A stretch of 60,408 bases of DNA from Alkalinema sp. FACHB-956 (GCF_014697025.1 NZ_JACJRC010000031.1:1-60408), one strand, 5' to 3'; counted from the first letter of the stretch, positions 46,891 through 56,008 are shown. The notes: generated by a model from the sequence alone, not told the origin. Made by a program: numbers and translations.

Positions 46891-48198
46891 ATGTTGTTCG
46901 ACTCTAACCATTACTGGCTTCGGAATGCCCGTGTGCCTGCGTCATTACTCCTAGGGGGATCCAAGTGGACACCCCGCAAACCGCCGATCGATCATTTGCT
47001 GACGGTGGATATTGAAATTCAAGAGGGTGTCATTGGGACGATTACGGCGGCGGGTACGTTTAGCAGCTTTAGTGCACCATCGATCGACCTCCAAAATGGC
47101 ATGGTGTGGCCTTGTTTTGTGGATATGCACACCCATTTGGATAAGGGGCATATTTGGAATCGAGCACCCAATCCTAATGGCACCTTTGAAGGAGCCTTAA
47201 CAACAGTTCAAAAGGACTCTAAACAACGCTGGAATGAACAAGATGTTTATCGGCGTATGGAATTTGGACTGAAATGTAGCTATGCCCACGGAACCCAAGC
47301 TATTCGTACCCATCTTGATTCAGCAGATAAACAGGGGAAAATTAGTTTTGAAGTGTTTCGGCAATTGCAAGCAGAATGGCACGATCGCCTAATCCTACAA
47401 GCAGTTTCCCTGGTTTCATTGGATTATTACCTAACACCTAAGGGGGAAAAGCTGGCGGATTTAGTGGCAGAGATGGGTGGAATTTTAGGCGGTGTTGCTT
47501 ATACCAATCCCGATCTGGAACAGCAAATCGATCGCACCTTTCAACTGGCAAAACATCGGAAGCTTCTACTGGATTTTCATGTGGATGAAAATGGTGATCC
47601 GGAGTCTCGGTGTTTACATCTGATTGCAGAGGCGACCATTAAACACAAATACAAAGGGAAAGTGGTTTGTGGCCATTGCTGTAGCCTTGCAGTACAGCCG
47701 CCAGAACAGGCAGCAGCAACGATCGCCTTGGTGAAAAAAGCAGGCATTGGCATTGTCAGCTTGCCCATGTGTAACCTCTATTTGCAGGATCGGCAGGCGG
47801 CGCGAACGCCCTATTGGCGGGGGGTGACGCGCATTCATGAATTGAAAAAAGCCGGGGTTCCAGTGGCGATCGCGAGTGATAATTGCCGTGATCCGTTCTA
47901 TGGGTTTGGTGATCACGATGGACTGGAGGTGTTTAATCAAGCGGTGCGGATTGCCCATCTCGATCGGCCCTATGGCGACTGGCCCAATGTCGTGACGATG
48001 ACCCCGGCGGAGTTGATGGGGTTATCCCAGGTAGGCCGAATTGGGGGAGGCTTGTCGGCGGATTTAGTTCTTTTTAAAGCTCGTAGTTTTAGCGAATTGC
48101 TATCGCGCAGCCAGCACGATCGGATAGTTCTACGCAATGGCAAACAAATTGAAACGACCCTCCCCGATTATGCAGAATTAGATGATTTATTGTATTAA
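46891..48198 (+). CDS. codA: Cytosine deaminase-like metal-dependent hydrolase
   Basis: A 435-residue amidohydrolase-superfamily enzyme. Metal ligands are visible in VDMHTHLDKGHIW (HxH near residue 77), the histidine block FHVDENGDPESR, HCCSLAVQP and the aspartate in AIASDNCRDPF. The DNCRDPFYGFGDHDGLEVF block resembles bacterial cytosine deaminase (CodA), which turns cytosine to uracil in pyrimidine salvage; related enzymes act on other ring compounds. No transporter gene (CodB) is adjacent. A tandem repeat precedes and another follows the gene. Confidence 0.85.
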   Translation: MLFDSNHYWLRNARVPASLLLGGSKWTPRKPPIDHLLTVDIEIQEGVIGTITAAGTFSSFSAPSIDLQNGMVWPCFVDMHTHLDKGHIWNRAPNPNGTFEGALTTVQKDSKQRWNEQDVYRRMEFGLKCSYAHGTQAIRTHLDSADKQGKISFEVFRQLQAEWHDRLILQAVSLVSLDYYLTPKGEKLADLVAEMGGILGGVAYTNPDLEQQIDRTFQLAKHRKLLLDFHVDENGDPESRCLHLIAEATIKHKYKGKVVCGHCCSLAVQPPEQAAATIALVKKAGIGIVSLPMCNLYLQDRQAARTPYWRGVTRIHELKKAGVPVAIASDNCRDPFYGFGDHDGLEVFNQAVRIAHLDRPYGDWPNVVTMTPAELMGLSQVGRIGGGLSADLVLFKARSFSELLSRSQHDRIVLRNGKQIETTLPDYAELDDLLY

Positions 48199-48207
48199 CC
48201 AGAACAG

Positions 48208-48262
48208 CAATATCAATACAACAATATCAATACAACATATCAATCCAGCAATATCAGTATTG
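48208..48262. repeat. Tandem repeat, about 14 bp x 4
   Basis: CAATATCAATACAA at 48208-48221 and 48222-48235, then CATATCAATCCAG and CAATATCAGTATTG. It begins ten bases after the deaminase-like stop codon. Confidence 0.88.
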
Positions 48263-48370
48263 ATTCATTGATGCGACAGATTCGACCTCCTATCGCTCCT
48301 TTAACAAGATGGAAATTCAGCCAAATTCTTTTCAAATCACTCTTATTAAGGGGAATTCAAGGAGGTCGTT

Positions 48371-48403
48371 ATGGGTCTCAATTATCAATTGACTTGGGAT
48401 TAA
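48371..48403 (+). CDS. Possible decapeptide gene with strong ribosome-binding site
   Basis: ATG at 48371, preceded at five bases by AAGGAGGT, opens a ten-codon frame MGLNYQLTWD ending in TAA. The stop overlaps the stop of the convergent 90-residue gene inside the palindrome TTGGGATTAATCCCAA (48394-48409). It could be a tiny leader or antisense peptide, or the remnant of a longer gene. Support is only the ribosome-binding site. Confidence 0.2.
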   Translation: MGLNYQLTWD

Positions 48404-48672
48404 TCCCAAATTCGCTCACCGTTTTCGTCTACCCGAGCTTGTCGGATGATATCTGAGATGGCTTCAGCATCCTTAATATGATGTAGAGCTTTGGGCTCTT
48501 CGCCTTCTCTTTGAACGACAAAATAGGTGGGGACTTGCAAATGCTCTCCTGTAATATCAGCCGTGTCAACCGCTAATTGCTTTTTCTTTTCCTCTAAAGA
48601 TTTAGAAGGATCAATTCGATCGCCTTCGTTAAGGGTCCGACGGTAGTTGGGTTCTTGGGATGGGTTCTGCAT
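48400..48672 (-). CDS. Small hypothetical protein
   Basis: A 90-residue, highly charged protein (NEGDRIDPSKSLEEKKKQLA, then YFVVQREGEEPKALHHIKDA and EAISDIIRQARVDENGERIW). It looks well folded and coding, with normal codon use. No signal peptide or known motif; its family is not recognised. Alone on this strand. Confidence 0.7.
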   Translation of the reverse strand: MQNPSQEPNYRRTLNEGDRIDPSKSLEEKKKQLAVDTADITGEHLQVPTYFVVQREGEEPKALHHIKDAEAISDIIRQARVDENGERIWD

Positions 48673-49027
48673 CGCTTTTTCCTCAAGTTAATGATCTAAC
48701 TCTAAGTTCAGGCAAAGCTTCTTGAAACCGTCGATTTGAATACTTAACCTAGTGAGTCTTTATCGATTTAGGTGGATGTTTACATTGAAGTACGGGAAAA
48801 CTTTAGATCTACCCGGTTAATGATTATGTAATTAAAGTTGAGATTGGCTATCTGGGGCGATCGAAAGTCCAGGGGGCATTTCTAGGCTACGAGGGCTGTC
48901 GAGTAGATCACTCAAATCACTAAAGGTAATGCGGTAGTCCTATTTCTTAAAGGATGAAGAATAATCAGACTTCGCCGAAAGCCTTGTAGAAAAGACCTTT
49001 CAGCTTAAGGTTATTTTTCTCTATCCT
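48673..49027. other. Gene-free stretch with imperfect inverted repeat
   Basis: No gene. The left arm (48925-48966) of an imperfect inverted repeat lies here; the right arm (49011-49054) overlaps the end of the next small gene. Confidence 0.5.
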
Positions 49028-49054
49028 TTACGTCAGGGCACTACCGGTAATGCC
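48925..49054. repeat. Imperfect inverted repeat, about 42-bp arms
   Basis: GGTAATGC-GGTAGT-CC ... TAAAGGATGAAGAA on the left matches the reverse complement of the right arm, GGCATTACCGGTAGTGCC ... TAAAGGATAGAGAA, over about 42 bases with several mismatches. The arms are separated by about 44 bases. Could be a small mobile (MITE-like) element, a large hairpin or an inverted duplication of the end of the small gene at 49028. Confidence 0.5.
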
Positions 49055-49207
49055 TGCTGTATCACAGGCTTGCTGCAAAGCAGTTTGAAAGGCTTCGATG
49101 TTATCTCCATAGCCACATCGCAATGCAGCCACTTCAAGCCCAAATACTGCGTTGCTTCTAGCACAGTCAATGAGAGTAATCCCTGTTAGTGGTTGTGGTG
49201 TCATCAT
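49028..49207 (-). CDS. Small hypothetical protein, 59 residues
   Basis: Reading the minus strand from ATG 49207 (a second ATG follows directly) gives a 59-residue frame beginning MMTPQPLTGITLIDCARSNA and containing AALRCGYGDNIEAFQTALQQ. Composition is protein-like and the frame is the only one open here. No clear ribosome-binding site and no known family. Its last nine codons form part of an imperfect inverted repeat. Confidence 0.45.
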   Translation of the reverse strand: MMTPQPLTGITLIDCARSNAVFGLEVAALRCGYGDNIEAFQTALQQACDTAGITGSALT

Positions 49208-49655
49208 AGAATTTACCTACTGATTAAGTATGGGAATGAACCAGTCAATTCAAAAAACCTGGTTATATAGATGAACTGATTATGTGAAGATTCATGTAAA
49301 ACAACAAGCTATACAAATAAAAATACCCTCAATACAAGAAAACAAAAGTTCCGCAAGACTATATAGTCAAAAGAGACTAACAGTCAAGAGATAACAACAG
49401 TCAAGCAAGACTAACGACTAAATCCAGCTTGAGCAAGTTCAATTCGAATGAGTATAAAGATTAGATAGTAGCCCTAAATTTATTCCTACTTTACTGTGGA
49501 TTAACCGGCATAGGGGCATTGGTCTGTTGTTTCATACTTTGGAGAGACTGGACGAGATTGCTATCTATTTCAGATCTCAGTCATTTTGGATATTCAAGGT
49601 TAGCTTGACCACGGCTAGCCTAGAAGTGACTCTAAAGCAGTAGGAGAAATTGGCT
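49208..49655. other. AT-rich gene-free stretch before the DUF6335 gene
   Basis: Divergent region between the 59-residue gene and the DUF6335 gene. AT-rich, with repeated AGTCAAGA/AGACTA words around 49365-49415. No promoter consensus stands out. Confidence 0.5.
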
Positions 49656-49976
49656 ATGGCTTATGAATCCATGCCCCATAAATTGAGTACAGTGACTGGA
49701 GGCGACTTAGATGCCGATGCCGATCGAGCAGAGGTAAGCGGCGAAGAAGCAGTTGGAGGCAGTGCCGCTGTTCCCGGTCAAAACGACACAGAACCACTTG
49801 CAGAAGCCGTCGGCATTCAGCTTGCGGATCAAGCCCCACTACATCTAAAAGCCATAATGGAACAACGCGATCGTGATCGTTGGGAACTACAACCAGATTC
49901 TGCTGTGGCAGAGCAAGATGATGACTTCGAAAATGCAGGTGATACTCTGAAGGTAATTGACTTAGAATCTATTTAG
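49656..49976 (+). CDS. DUF6335 family protein
   Basis: A 106-residue acidic protein from ATG 49656, with GGAG about ten bases upstream. The pattern TGGDLDADADRAEVSGEEAV, GGSAAVPGQNDTEPLAEAVG and EQRDRDRWELQPDS fits the cyanobacterial DUF6335 family. Function unknown; no signal peptide. The stop codon is duplicated in a 15-bp tandem repeat. Confidence 0.8.
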   Translation: MAYESMPHKLSTVTGGDLDADADRAEVSGEEAVGGSAAVPGQNDTEPLAEAVGIQLADQAPLHLKAIMEQRDRDRWELQPDSAVAEQDDDFENAGDTLKVIDLESI

Positions 49977-49994
49977 CCAGAATTCATTTAGCCA
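49965..49994. repeat. Tandem repeat, 15 bp x 2, spanning the DUF6335 stop
   Basis: GAATCTATTTAGCCA (49965-49979) and GAATTCATTTAGCCA (49980-49994). The TAG in the first copy is the stop; the second copy repeats ES/EF-I-stop in the same frame. Confidence 0.93.
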
Positions 49995-49995
49995 G

Positions 49996-51102
49996 CTAGT
50001 TATTGCCTGCCGCAAAATTAGCGTAACTCAATTCATTAATCGCATTCCATTTTGCAATCTGTTCACGGAATTGTTTCCACTGAGTATAAATGCTTTTGAA
50101 GGTGGCATCTTTACCAGCATTTTCCTCGTACAGATTAAACGATGCGGCCTGTGCCGCTTTCATAATTTCTGCACTGTAGGGCACAAACTTAGTCCCATGG
50201 GCAATGAGCCGCGCCATAGCCTCCCGGTTGAGGGCGTCATACTGGGTCAGCATGTTTAAATTAGCCTCTTGGGTGGCCGTTTGAAATACTGCTTGGTATT
50301 CCTTGGACAGCTTGTTCCAGGCATTGCGATTCACCTGCACTTCCAAGGTTGGCCCCGGTTCCCACCAACCGGGATAGTAGTAAAACTGTGCGGCCTTGTG
50401 GAGTCCCAATTTTTCATCATCGTAGGGGCCGACCCACTCTGCGGCATCGATCGCCCCCCGATCGAGGGCTAGGTAAATCTCTCCACCGGGCAACACCTGC
50501 ACATTGACACCCAATTGAGCCATGACCTTGCCGCCGAGGCCGGGAATCCGCATCTTAAGCCCATTCAGGTCACGGACGGTTTTCACTTCCTTCTTGAACC
50601 AACCGCCCATTTGCACGCCCGTATTGCCCGCCGGGAAGTTAATGATGTTGAAATCAGCGTAGACCTTGCGTAGCGCCTCCAAGCCCCCTCCGTGGTAGAG
50701 CCATGCATTTTGCTGCTGGGCATTTAACCCAAAGGGCACGGCGGTGCCAAAGGCGAGGACGGGATTTTTTCCCGTGTAATAGTAGCTAGCGGTATGGCCA
50801 CATTCCACGGTTCCGGACTGCACAGCATCCATCACCTGTAAAGCGGGCACAATCTCCCCAGCGGCAAAGGGGGTAATGGTAAAGCGGCCATCGGTCATTT
50901 CCGCCACCCGCTGGCAAACAGTACTGGCTCCCCCAAAAATGGTTTCCAAGGATTTGGGCCAACTGGTCGCCATGCGCCACTTCACCGTCGGAAGGCTGCT
51001 GTTGCTGCTAGAAGAGGCTTTACGAACGCGAATGCAGCCGGAGAGACTGGTTGCCGTGGCAGTGGCGATCGCCGCTGTGGTGATTAAATTCCGACGCTTC
51101 AT
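49996..51102 (-). CDS. TRAP transporter solute-binding protein (DctP/TakP type), orphan
   Basis: A 368-residue exported protein from ATG 51102 ([20 protein letters not shown], then SGC), with a twin-arginine-like start and a lipobox cysteine. An in-frame upstream ATG at 51225 would bury the signal peptide, so it is rejected. DctP-family features include [40 protein letters not shown] and the carboxylate-site-like [20 protein letters not shown]. It probably captures a keto acid or similar carboxylate in the periplasm. No TRAP permease genes lie nearby. Confidence 0.9.
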   Translation of the reverse strand: MKRRNLITTAAIATATATSLSGCIRVRKASSSSNSSLPTVKWRMATSWPKSLETIFGGASTVCQRVAEMTDGRFTITPFAAGEIVPALQVMDAVQSGTVECGHTASYYYTGKNPVLAFGTAVPFGLNAQQQNAWLYHGGGLEALRKVYADFNIINFPAGNTGVQMGGWFKKEVKTVRDLNGLKMRIPGLGGKVMAQLGVNVQVLPGGEIYLALDRGAIDAAEWVGPYDDEKLGLHKAAQFYYYPGWWEPGPTLEVQVNRNAWNKLSKEYQAVFQTATQEANLNMLTQYDALNREAMARLIAHGTKFVPYSAEIMKAAQAASFNLYEENAGKDATFKSIYTQWKQFREQIAKWNAINELSYANFAAGNN

Positions 51103-51296
51103 GGGCTGGGGCCATCCTAACCGTGAGTAAGGCGATTGTATCAAAAGGCGTGTACGGGAATCGCGATCGGCGTCAGGTCTATGGGGGCGATCCCCCTTGG
51201 AGTTCCCTTTGCTAGACTGAAGCAAGTATCGCGGCTATCCCACACCCCGATCGGCTTGCGGTTAGAACGCGCGTCCTAGAAACTTTGAGGCTGTCC

Positions 51297-52769
51297 ATGC
51301 TAGCAACACCGTTACTGCTGACCAAAGAACTTCCGAATCTGAAGTATGCCAGTACGTCCCACCGCTTTGACGAAACCTGGGCAGCGCCCCTCTCGACCTT
51401 GTTGGGCTTGGGGCGAGCCGCTGGGGCCGATTTCATTGAGTTTTTTTTAGAGCGGGTGAATTACATTGGCTGTATGGCGGAAGAAGATGCCATCACCAGC
51501 ATTTCGCCTCGCCTGTCCACGGGGGCAGGGGTACGGGTCTTCCGGGGCAAGGCGGACTGCTATGTCTCCACTAATGATTTGACCTTTAATGGCCTGAAGA
51601 CAGCGTTAGAAAAGGCACTGGGCATTATGGGGCTGACGCTGCCGGGGCCTAACGCCTTTATCCCAGAAATTAACCTGGAGTTACTGCGGGATTACGCCAC
51701 GAAGCGCAATAAGGAGCAATGGCTGGGCGAAACCAGTTCCATGCGGGAAATGGGCGATGTGTTGCTGGCGGCGAATGGTAAGTTGGCGCAGAAGGCTAGC
51801 CATGTCCAGTCGCGGCGGGCGGTGTATTTCCGGGATTGGCAGGAAGTGATGGTGGCAGCCAGTGATGGCACCTTTGCACGGGATATTCGCCTGACCCAAT
51901 CCGTTGGTTACAGCCTACTCTGTGCCGATGGAGCCAACCGATCGAGCATTAACAAGCGGGTGGGCAATACCAGCGATCCGGGCTTTCTGCGCAACTGGAA
52001 CTATGAAGATAGCGCGGAAGAAGTGGCAGAGTCCGCAGGCAAAATGCTCTATGCCGATTACGTGGAGTCGGGCAGCTATCCGATCGTCATGGCCAATGAG
52101 TTTGGTGGAGTCATTTTCCACGAAGCCTGCGGTCACCTGTTGGAAACAACGCAGATCGAGCGGAAAACCACACCGTTTATCGAGAAGAAGGGTGAAAAAA
52201 TTGCCCACGAAAATCTCACGGCCTGGGATGAAGGGCTGACCCAGGATGCCTTTGGGACGATCGACATGGATGATGAGGGGATGCCAGCCCAACGGACGCT
52301 GTTGATTGAAAATGGCGTGTTGAAAAACTTCATTTCCGATCGGGCCGGATCCCTGCGGACGGGTCATCCTCGCACGGGAAGCGGTCGTCGCCAAAACTTC
52401 ACCTATGCAGCAGCGAGTCGGATGCGTAATACCTACATCGCGCCGGGGAATTATTCCATGGACGATCTGTTTAGCTCGATCGACAAGGGCATCTACTGCA
52501 AAAAGATGGGTGGTGGCAGCGTCGGTGCTACGGGTGAATTCAACTTTGCCGTGGATGAAGCGTACTTAATCGAAAATGGGCAACTCACCAAACCGCTGAA
52601 GGGTGCAACCTTGATCGGGGAAGCGGTGGATATCATGCAAAAGATTTCTATGTGCTCCCAGGATTTAGGCTTGGCCGCAGGGTTCTGTGGTTCCGTGAGT
52701 GGGAGTGTTTACTGCACCGTGGGTCAACCCCATCTCAAAGTCGATTCTATTACCGTTGGTGGACGCTAA
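51297..52769 (+). CDS. tldD: TldD/PmbA family metalloprotease, TldD-type subunit
   Basis: A 490-residue protein from ATG 51297 (an in-frame TTG at 51285 is possible). The zinc-binding helix [13 protein letters not shown] (HExxxH) marks the catalytic TldD subunit. Other family blocks are [37 protein letters not shown] and [17 protein letters not shown]. TldD works as a heterodimer with TldE/PmbA and degrades unfolded or modified peptides. The partner gene follows in the same direction after 190 bases. Confidence 0.95.
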   Translation: MLATPLLLTKELPNLKYASTSHRFDETWAAPLSTLLGLGRAAGADFIEFFLERVNYIGCMAEEDAITSISPRLSTGAGVRVFRGKADCYVSTNDLTFNGLKTALEKALGIMGLTLPGPNAFIPEINLELLRDYATKRNKEQWLGETSSMREMGDVLLAANGKLAQKASHVQSRRAVYFRDWQEVMVAASDGTFARDIRLTQSVGYSLLCADGANRSSINKRVGNTSDPGFLRNWNYEDSAEEVAESAGKMLYADYVESGSYPIVMANEFGGVIFHEACGHLLETTQIERKTTPFIEKKGEKIAHENLTAWDEGLTQDAFGTIDMDDEGMPAQRTLLIENGVLKNFISDRAGSLRTGHPRTGSGRRQNFTYAAASRMRNTYIAPGNYSMDDLFSSIDKGIYCKKMGGGSVGATGEFNFAVDEAYLIENGQLTKPLKGATLIGEAVDIMQKISMCSQDLGLAAGFCGSVSGSVYCTVGQPHLKVDSITVGGR

Positions 52770-52959
52770 CCGTAATGTTCGATCGAATGTTTGTACTCTC
52801 CTCGATTGGATGAATTAATTACATTCGATCGCAGCGTCTAATTGAGTACAGCTAATCAACTACAACACCTAGGGTTTAGTGCCTCTGCTCCTATTTCAGA
52901 GGCGTTAGCTGCTGGTGAAAAATTTCTCCCCATCTGTGAAGTAATCTAAGGGTCTAGGT

Positions 52960-54300
52960 ATGGCAAAGATTGAAGCGATCGCATCCGCAGCCAAGGACGT
53001 AGCTGCAAAGTTAGGAATTCAAAAGTTTGATATTTACGGTTCCGCCGTCGAGGAAACCAGCGTACAGGTGGACAGTGGCGAACCCCAAGCGATGAAAGCC
53101 TCCCAACGATCGGGGGTGACGGTGCGGGTCTGGAGTGAGAAAGGTACCGTGGGCGTCACTTCCACCACCGATGTGGATGCGGCAGGGCTGGAAATTGCCT
53201 TGAAAACAGCGTCGGAAGCCAGCGAGTTTGGCGCGACGGAAAATGTACCCGACTTCAGCCCAGAGGCCACGGCTAGCATTGCGGCCCACGAATCTCCCCG
53301 CTGCACTCCGGCGGCGGTGGATACTCTGCTCAAAACGTTAGTCACGGCTGAAAAGGAATTGCTGGAAGCCCATCCGGCGATCGCAGGGGTACCCTACAAC
53401 GGTTTGGCGCAACGGGACATCGAACGGTTTTACATCAACAGTGCGGGAGCGGTGCGTCATGAAGCCGCCTCGATCGCATCCCTCTACCTCTACACTAAAA
53501 CGGAAGCAGAGGGCAAAAAGCCGCGCAGTGCCGGTGCTTTCCGGATTGCCCATGGGTTGGATAAGTTGGATGTGAATGGCTGCGTTAAGGAAGCGGCGGA
53601 CAAGACAATCAGTCATTTGAACTACGAGAAGGTGAAAACGGGGAAATACCGCGTGGTGTTTTCGCCGGAAGCCTTTCTCAGCCTATTCGGTGCGTTTTCC
53701 AATCTGTTTAATGCCCAAAGCATTTTGGATAAACAAAGTTTGTCTACGCCCGATTCCTTAAATCAAGCGATCGCGTCACCGTTGCTGTCAGTGTGTGATG
53801 ATGCATTGCACCCTGAAAATGTGGGAGCGGATACCTTTGATGGGGAAGGCACACCCACCCGCCGTGTCCCGTTGATTACCAATGGGGTGCTTACCAGTTT
53901 TCTGCATAGTGCGGGGACAGCCAAACGCATGGGTACCGAGCCGACGGGCAATGCCGATATGGGGGCCAAGGTGACGGTGAGCGCGAACTTTTTCCATGTC
54001 TTTGCGGGGGAACCGGCCCAGGAAACCTACCGTTTGGAGACGGCAGATAATGTGATTTTGATCGACGATTTGCAGGCGCTCCATGCAGGGGTACAAGCGT
54101 TGCAAGGGTCATTTTCGTTGCCGTTTGATGGTTGGTTGATCAAGGATGGCCAACGCATCAGCGTGGATTCAGCAACGGTGGCGGGGGATATCCGCGAGGT
54201 ACTGAACTCAATTATCTATGTCGAACCGGAAGGCCACTTTACGGGTGGTGGCGTCTGTCCTTACATCTGGGTCGATAGCCTGTCGGTGACGGGTGAGTAA
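52960..54300 (+). CDS. pmbA: TldE/PmbA family protein, partner of TldD
   Basis: A 446-residue member of the same family lacking the HExxxH motif, as expected for the non-catalytic TldE/PmbA subunit. Family blocks include TSVQVDSGEPQAMKASQRSG, GVTVRVWSEKGTVGVTSTTD and the C-terminal GDIREVLNSIIYVEPEGHFT, GGGVCPYIWVDSLSVTGE. It starts at ATG 52960 and ends at a hairpin terminator. Adjacent to tldD, so the two products probably assemble together in the cytoplasm. Confidence 0.95.
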   Translation: MAKIEAIASAAKDVAAKLGIQKFDIYGSAVEETSVQVDSGEPQAMKASQRSGVTVRVWSEKGTVGVTSTTDVDAAGLEIALKTASEASEFGATENVPDFSPEATASIAAHESPRCTPAAVDTLLKTLVTAEKELLEAHPAIAGVPYNGLAQRDIERFYINSAGAVRHEAASIASLYLYTKTEAEGKKPRSAGAFRIAHGLDKLDVNGCVKEAADKTISHLNYEKVKTGKYRVVFSPEAFLSLFGAFSNLFNAQSILDKQSLSTPDSLNQAIASPLLSVCDDALHPENVGADTFDGEGTPTRRVPLITNGVLTSFLHSAGTAKRMGTEPTGNADMGAKVTVSANFFHVFAGEPAQETYRLETADNVILIDDLQALHAGVQALQGSFSLPFDGWLIKDGQRISVDSATVAGDIREVLNSIIYVEPEGHFTGGGVCPYIWVDSLSVTGE

Positions 54301-54330
54301 CGCAGCGTGCAAATCACTGCAAATAATAAA

Positions 54331-54390
54331 GAAGCCTAACGGTCTGGGGCTGGGAGGTAATGTCCTCAGACCCAAGAGCCGTCAGGCTTC
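54331..54390. terminator. Bidirectional hairpin terminator between pmbA and the PEP-CTERM gene
   Basis: GAAGCCTAACGG (54331-54342) pairs with CCGTCAGGCTTC (54379-54390) with one mismatch. On the minus strand the stem is followed by TTTATTATTT, which fits termination of the PEP-CTERM gene; on the plus strand the T run is poor. Confidence 0.75.
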
Positions 54391-54419
54391 CTGCTAGATT
54401 GATCAGACCGAATCTGGTG

Positions 54420-55340
54420 CTACACAACTTTACGACGACGCTGGAGCACAGCCCAACCACTCAATCCAGCTAAGCTCAAAGCAAGGCCAGGTTCGGGAAC
54501 TTTGACGGGAGGAGGGCCATCGATCGAAATTTCGTAGTTACCGCTGTGGGAAATGCCATCACTTTTTTCCACTAGACCGGACTGGGTTGCGGTGAAGCTA
54601 AAACCGTAGTTGGTAACTCCGTTGTAGGTGTACTTAACGATTTCGCTAGCTTGAATAGGTTTGCTGCTATTGCTGAGTTGTGTTTTCAGATTCAACAATG
54701 CAAGTCTTTGGCTATTAGGGAGAGCTGGGGTTTTGGCCAGGTATTGATCGATCGATTGGGTAAACAAGGAACTTGCGTTGTAGTGACCTGCTAAACCAAC
54801 ACTAATCGTACCCGCTGCGTTTTGATTAACGTAGGAAATGTTGGGGTCGCTAAAGCGTTGGAAACCACCGTTGCCAGCGAAAATGTTGAAGAAATTATTC
54901 CCCATTTGGGTGTTAACTAAGCTGCCGAACCCGTTGCTGGTTAGGGCTTGGTTAAACCAGTAACGGCCAAAGGTGGTGCCTTGGTAAGCGGCTGTCCAGT
55001 CGCTCTGCGTGAGACTACTGATGGAGATGCTGCGGCCCCCGATCGTGCCGTTGAGGGTCGTAGATTTACTGAAATCAAATCCGGCTTTTTCGCTGCTGGC
55101 GGCCAGTTCGATATTGCCCGTGGGACTATTTTTGTTGCCACTGAGAATGCTGCTCAGGCTGGCATTGGGGTTGACGAACGTGTTGGTGCCGTTGGCGTCA
55201 TAGAGCAGATAATCAGTGGGGGCAGTGCCACCGATCGAGGTGTTTTGGATGCTGTTGGCGTGGGCTGGTGCAAGGCCGATCGTGCTACAGCCGATCGCCA
55301 GAACGCTAGTCAATGTGATTGTACGAAGGCGATTGTTCAT
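54420..55340 (-). CDS. PEP-CTERM sorting-domain exported protein
   Basis: A 306-residue protein from ATG 55340 (MNNRLRTITLTSVLAIGCST), with a cleavable signal ending near APAHA. An in-frame ATG at 55418 would extend it unhelpfully. The C-terminus has the sorting signal VPEPGLALSLAGLSGWAVLQ then RRRKVV: a PEP motif, a membrane helix and a basic tail, the substrate pattern of exosortase. The middle part (TDYLLYDANGTNTFVNPNAS, GFGSLVNTQMGNNFFNIFAG, FQRFSDPNISYVNQN) is like the cyanobacterial NF038130 group, from memory. Probably processed and exported to the cell surface. Confidence 0.88.
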   Translation of the reverse strand: MNNRLRTITLTSVLAIGCSTIGLAPAHANSIQNTSIGGTAPTDYLLYDANGTNTFVNPNASLSSILSGNKNSPTGNIELAASSEKAGFDFSKSTTLNGTIGGRSISISSLTQSDWTAAYQGTTFGRYWFNQALTSNGFGSLVNTQMGNNFFNIFAGNGGFQRFSDPNISYVNQNAAGTISVGLAGHYNASSLFTQSIDQYLAKTPALPNSQRLALLNLKTQLSNSSKPIQASEIVKYTYNGVTNYGFSFTATQSGLVEKSDGISHSGNYEISIDGPPPVKVPEPGLALSLAGLSGWAVLQRRRKVV

Positions 55341-55619
55341 CTGGAAGGGGATCCCATGCATTGGATCGGGTAGGTGTGATTTCTGGGGTTGGGTTGGCCT
55401 GAATTGAACCAGTTCCAACTATTTCCATGGTTCCTAATTTCTGTGGAAATGTCCCTGTGAAATCTACGGCAATGCTGATGAAGAATTGGTTAGGGGGTGG
55501 GTAGGTTTGTGAAGTTTTCTCAGGTGGTTGTCCTAGAGACTGGGTTGGTTGAGTGGAGCGATCGTTGCTGGAATCTCAATAATGGTTAATTTGTTCTAGC
55601 ATACGAAGGGAGTGCAACA

Positions 55620-55841
55620 TTAGTTTTGATACAGGATGTTGGGATTGAACTGTTCATCAATGCTCAAACGCGAGAGATTATAGGTGTCCGGGTGGATGAC
55701 CGGAGTGCAGTCTTGGCTCCAGCGTTGTGGAACTCGATGCCCTCTGTGTATCAGCAATGTGCTGTGATTGACACAGATAATTGGAGTACTTAATTTAGCG
55801 TTGTTCCGGGCTGCATTACAGTATAGTACGACGATCATCAA
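55620..55841 (-). CDS. Doubtful small hypothetical protein
   Basis: A 73-residue open frame (starting MMIVVLYCNAARNNAKLSTP) without a ribosome-binding site or known motif, lying after the ABC exporter on the same strand. It contains CVNHSTLLIHRGHRV and ends IDEQFNPNILYQN. Listed because the amino-acid composition is not absurd; it may well be noncoding. Confidence 0.22.
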   Translation of the reverse strand: MMIVVLYCNAARNNAKLSTPIICVNHSTLLIHRGHRVPQRWSQDCTPVIHPDTYNLSRLSIDEQFNPNILYQN

Positions 55842-55907
55842 TTCGATTTCCTATCGCACAAAATTGCAATACTCGTAGTATGCTGTTCGAAACAATCGAG
55901 ACAGAAC

Positions 55908-55956
55908 GCGCCAGAATTTTCTATGACAGCCAGTGTCACTTAGAAAATCCTGGCGC
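55908..55956. repeat. Long near-perfect hairpin
   Basis: GCGCCAG, ATTTTCTA and TGACA pair with TGTCA, TAGAAAAT and CTGGCGC, leaving a five-base GCCAG loop; only single mismatches or bulges interrupt 20 pairs. There is no T run on either side, so it is not a standard terminator. It may be a REP-like element or stabilise the 3' end of the ABC exporter mRNA. Confidence 0.8.
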
Positions 55957-56008
55957 AATTGATTTAGGAGCTAGTCCTATCAGCGTTGCCTAAACAATCA
56001 AGGAATGA

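Larger units (their letters stand above)
55341..56008. other. Region between PEP-CTERM and ABC exporter genes
   Basis: Holds one doubtful small frame (55620-55841) and a strong hairpin at 55908-55956. Otherwise nothing supportable. Confidence 0.5.
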
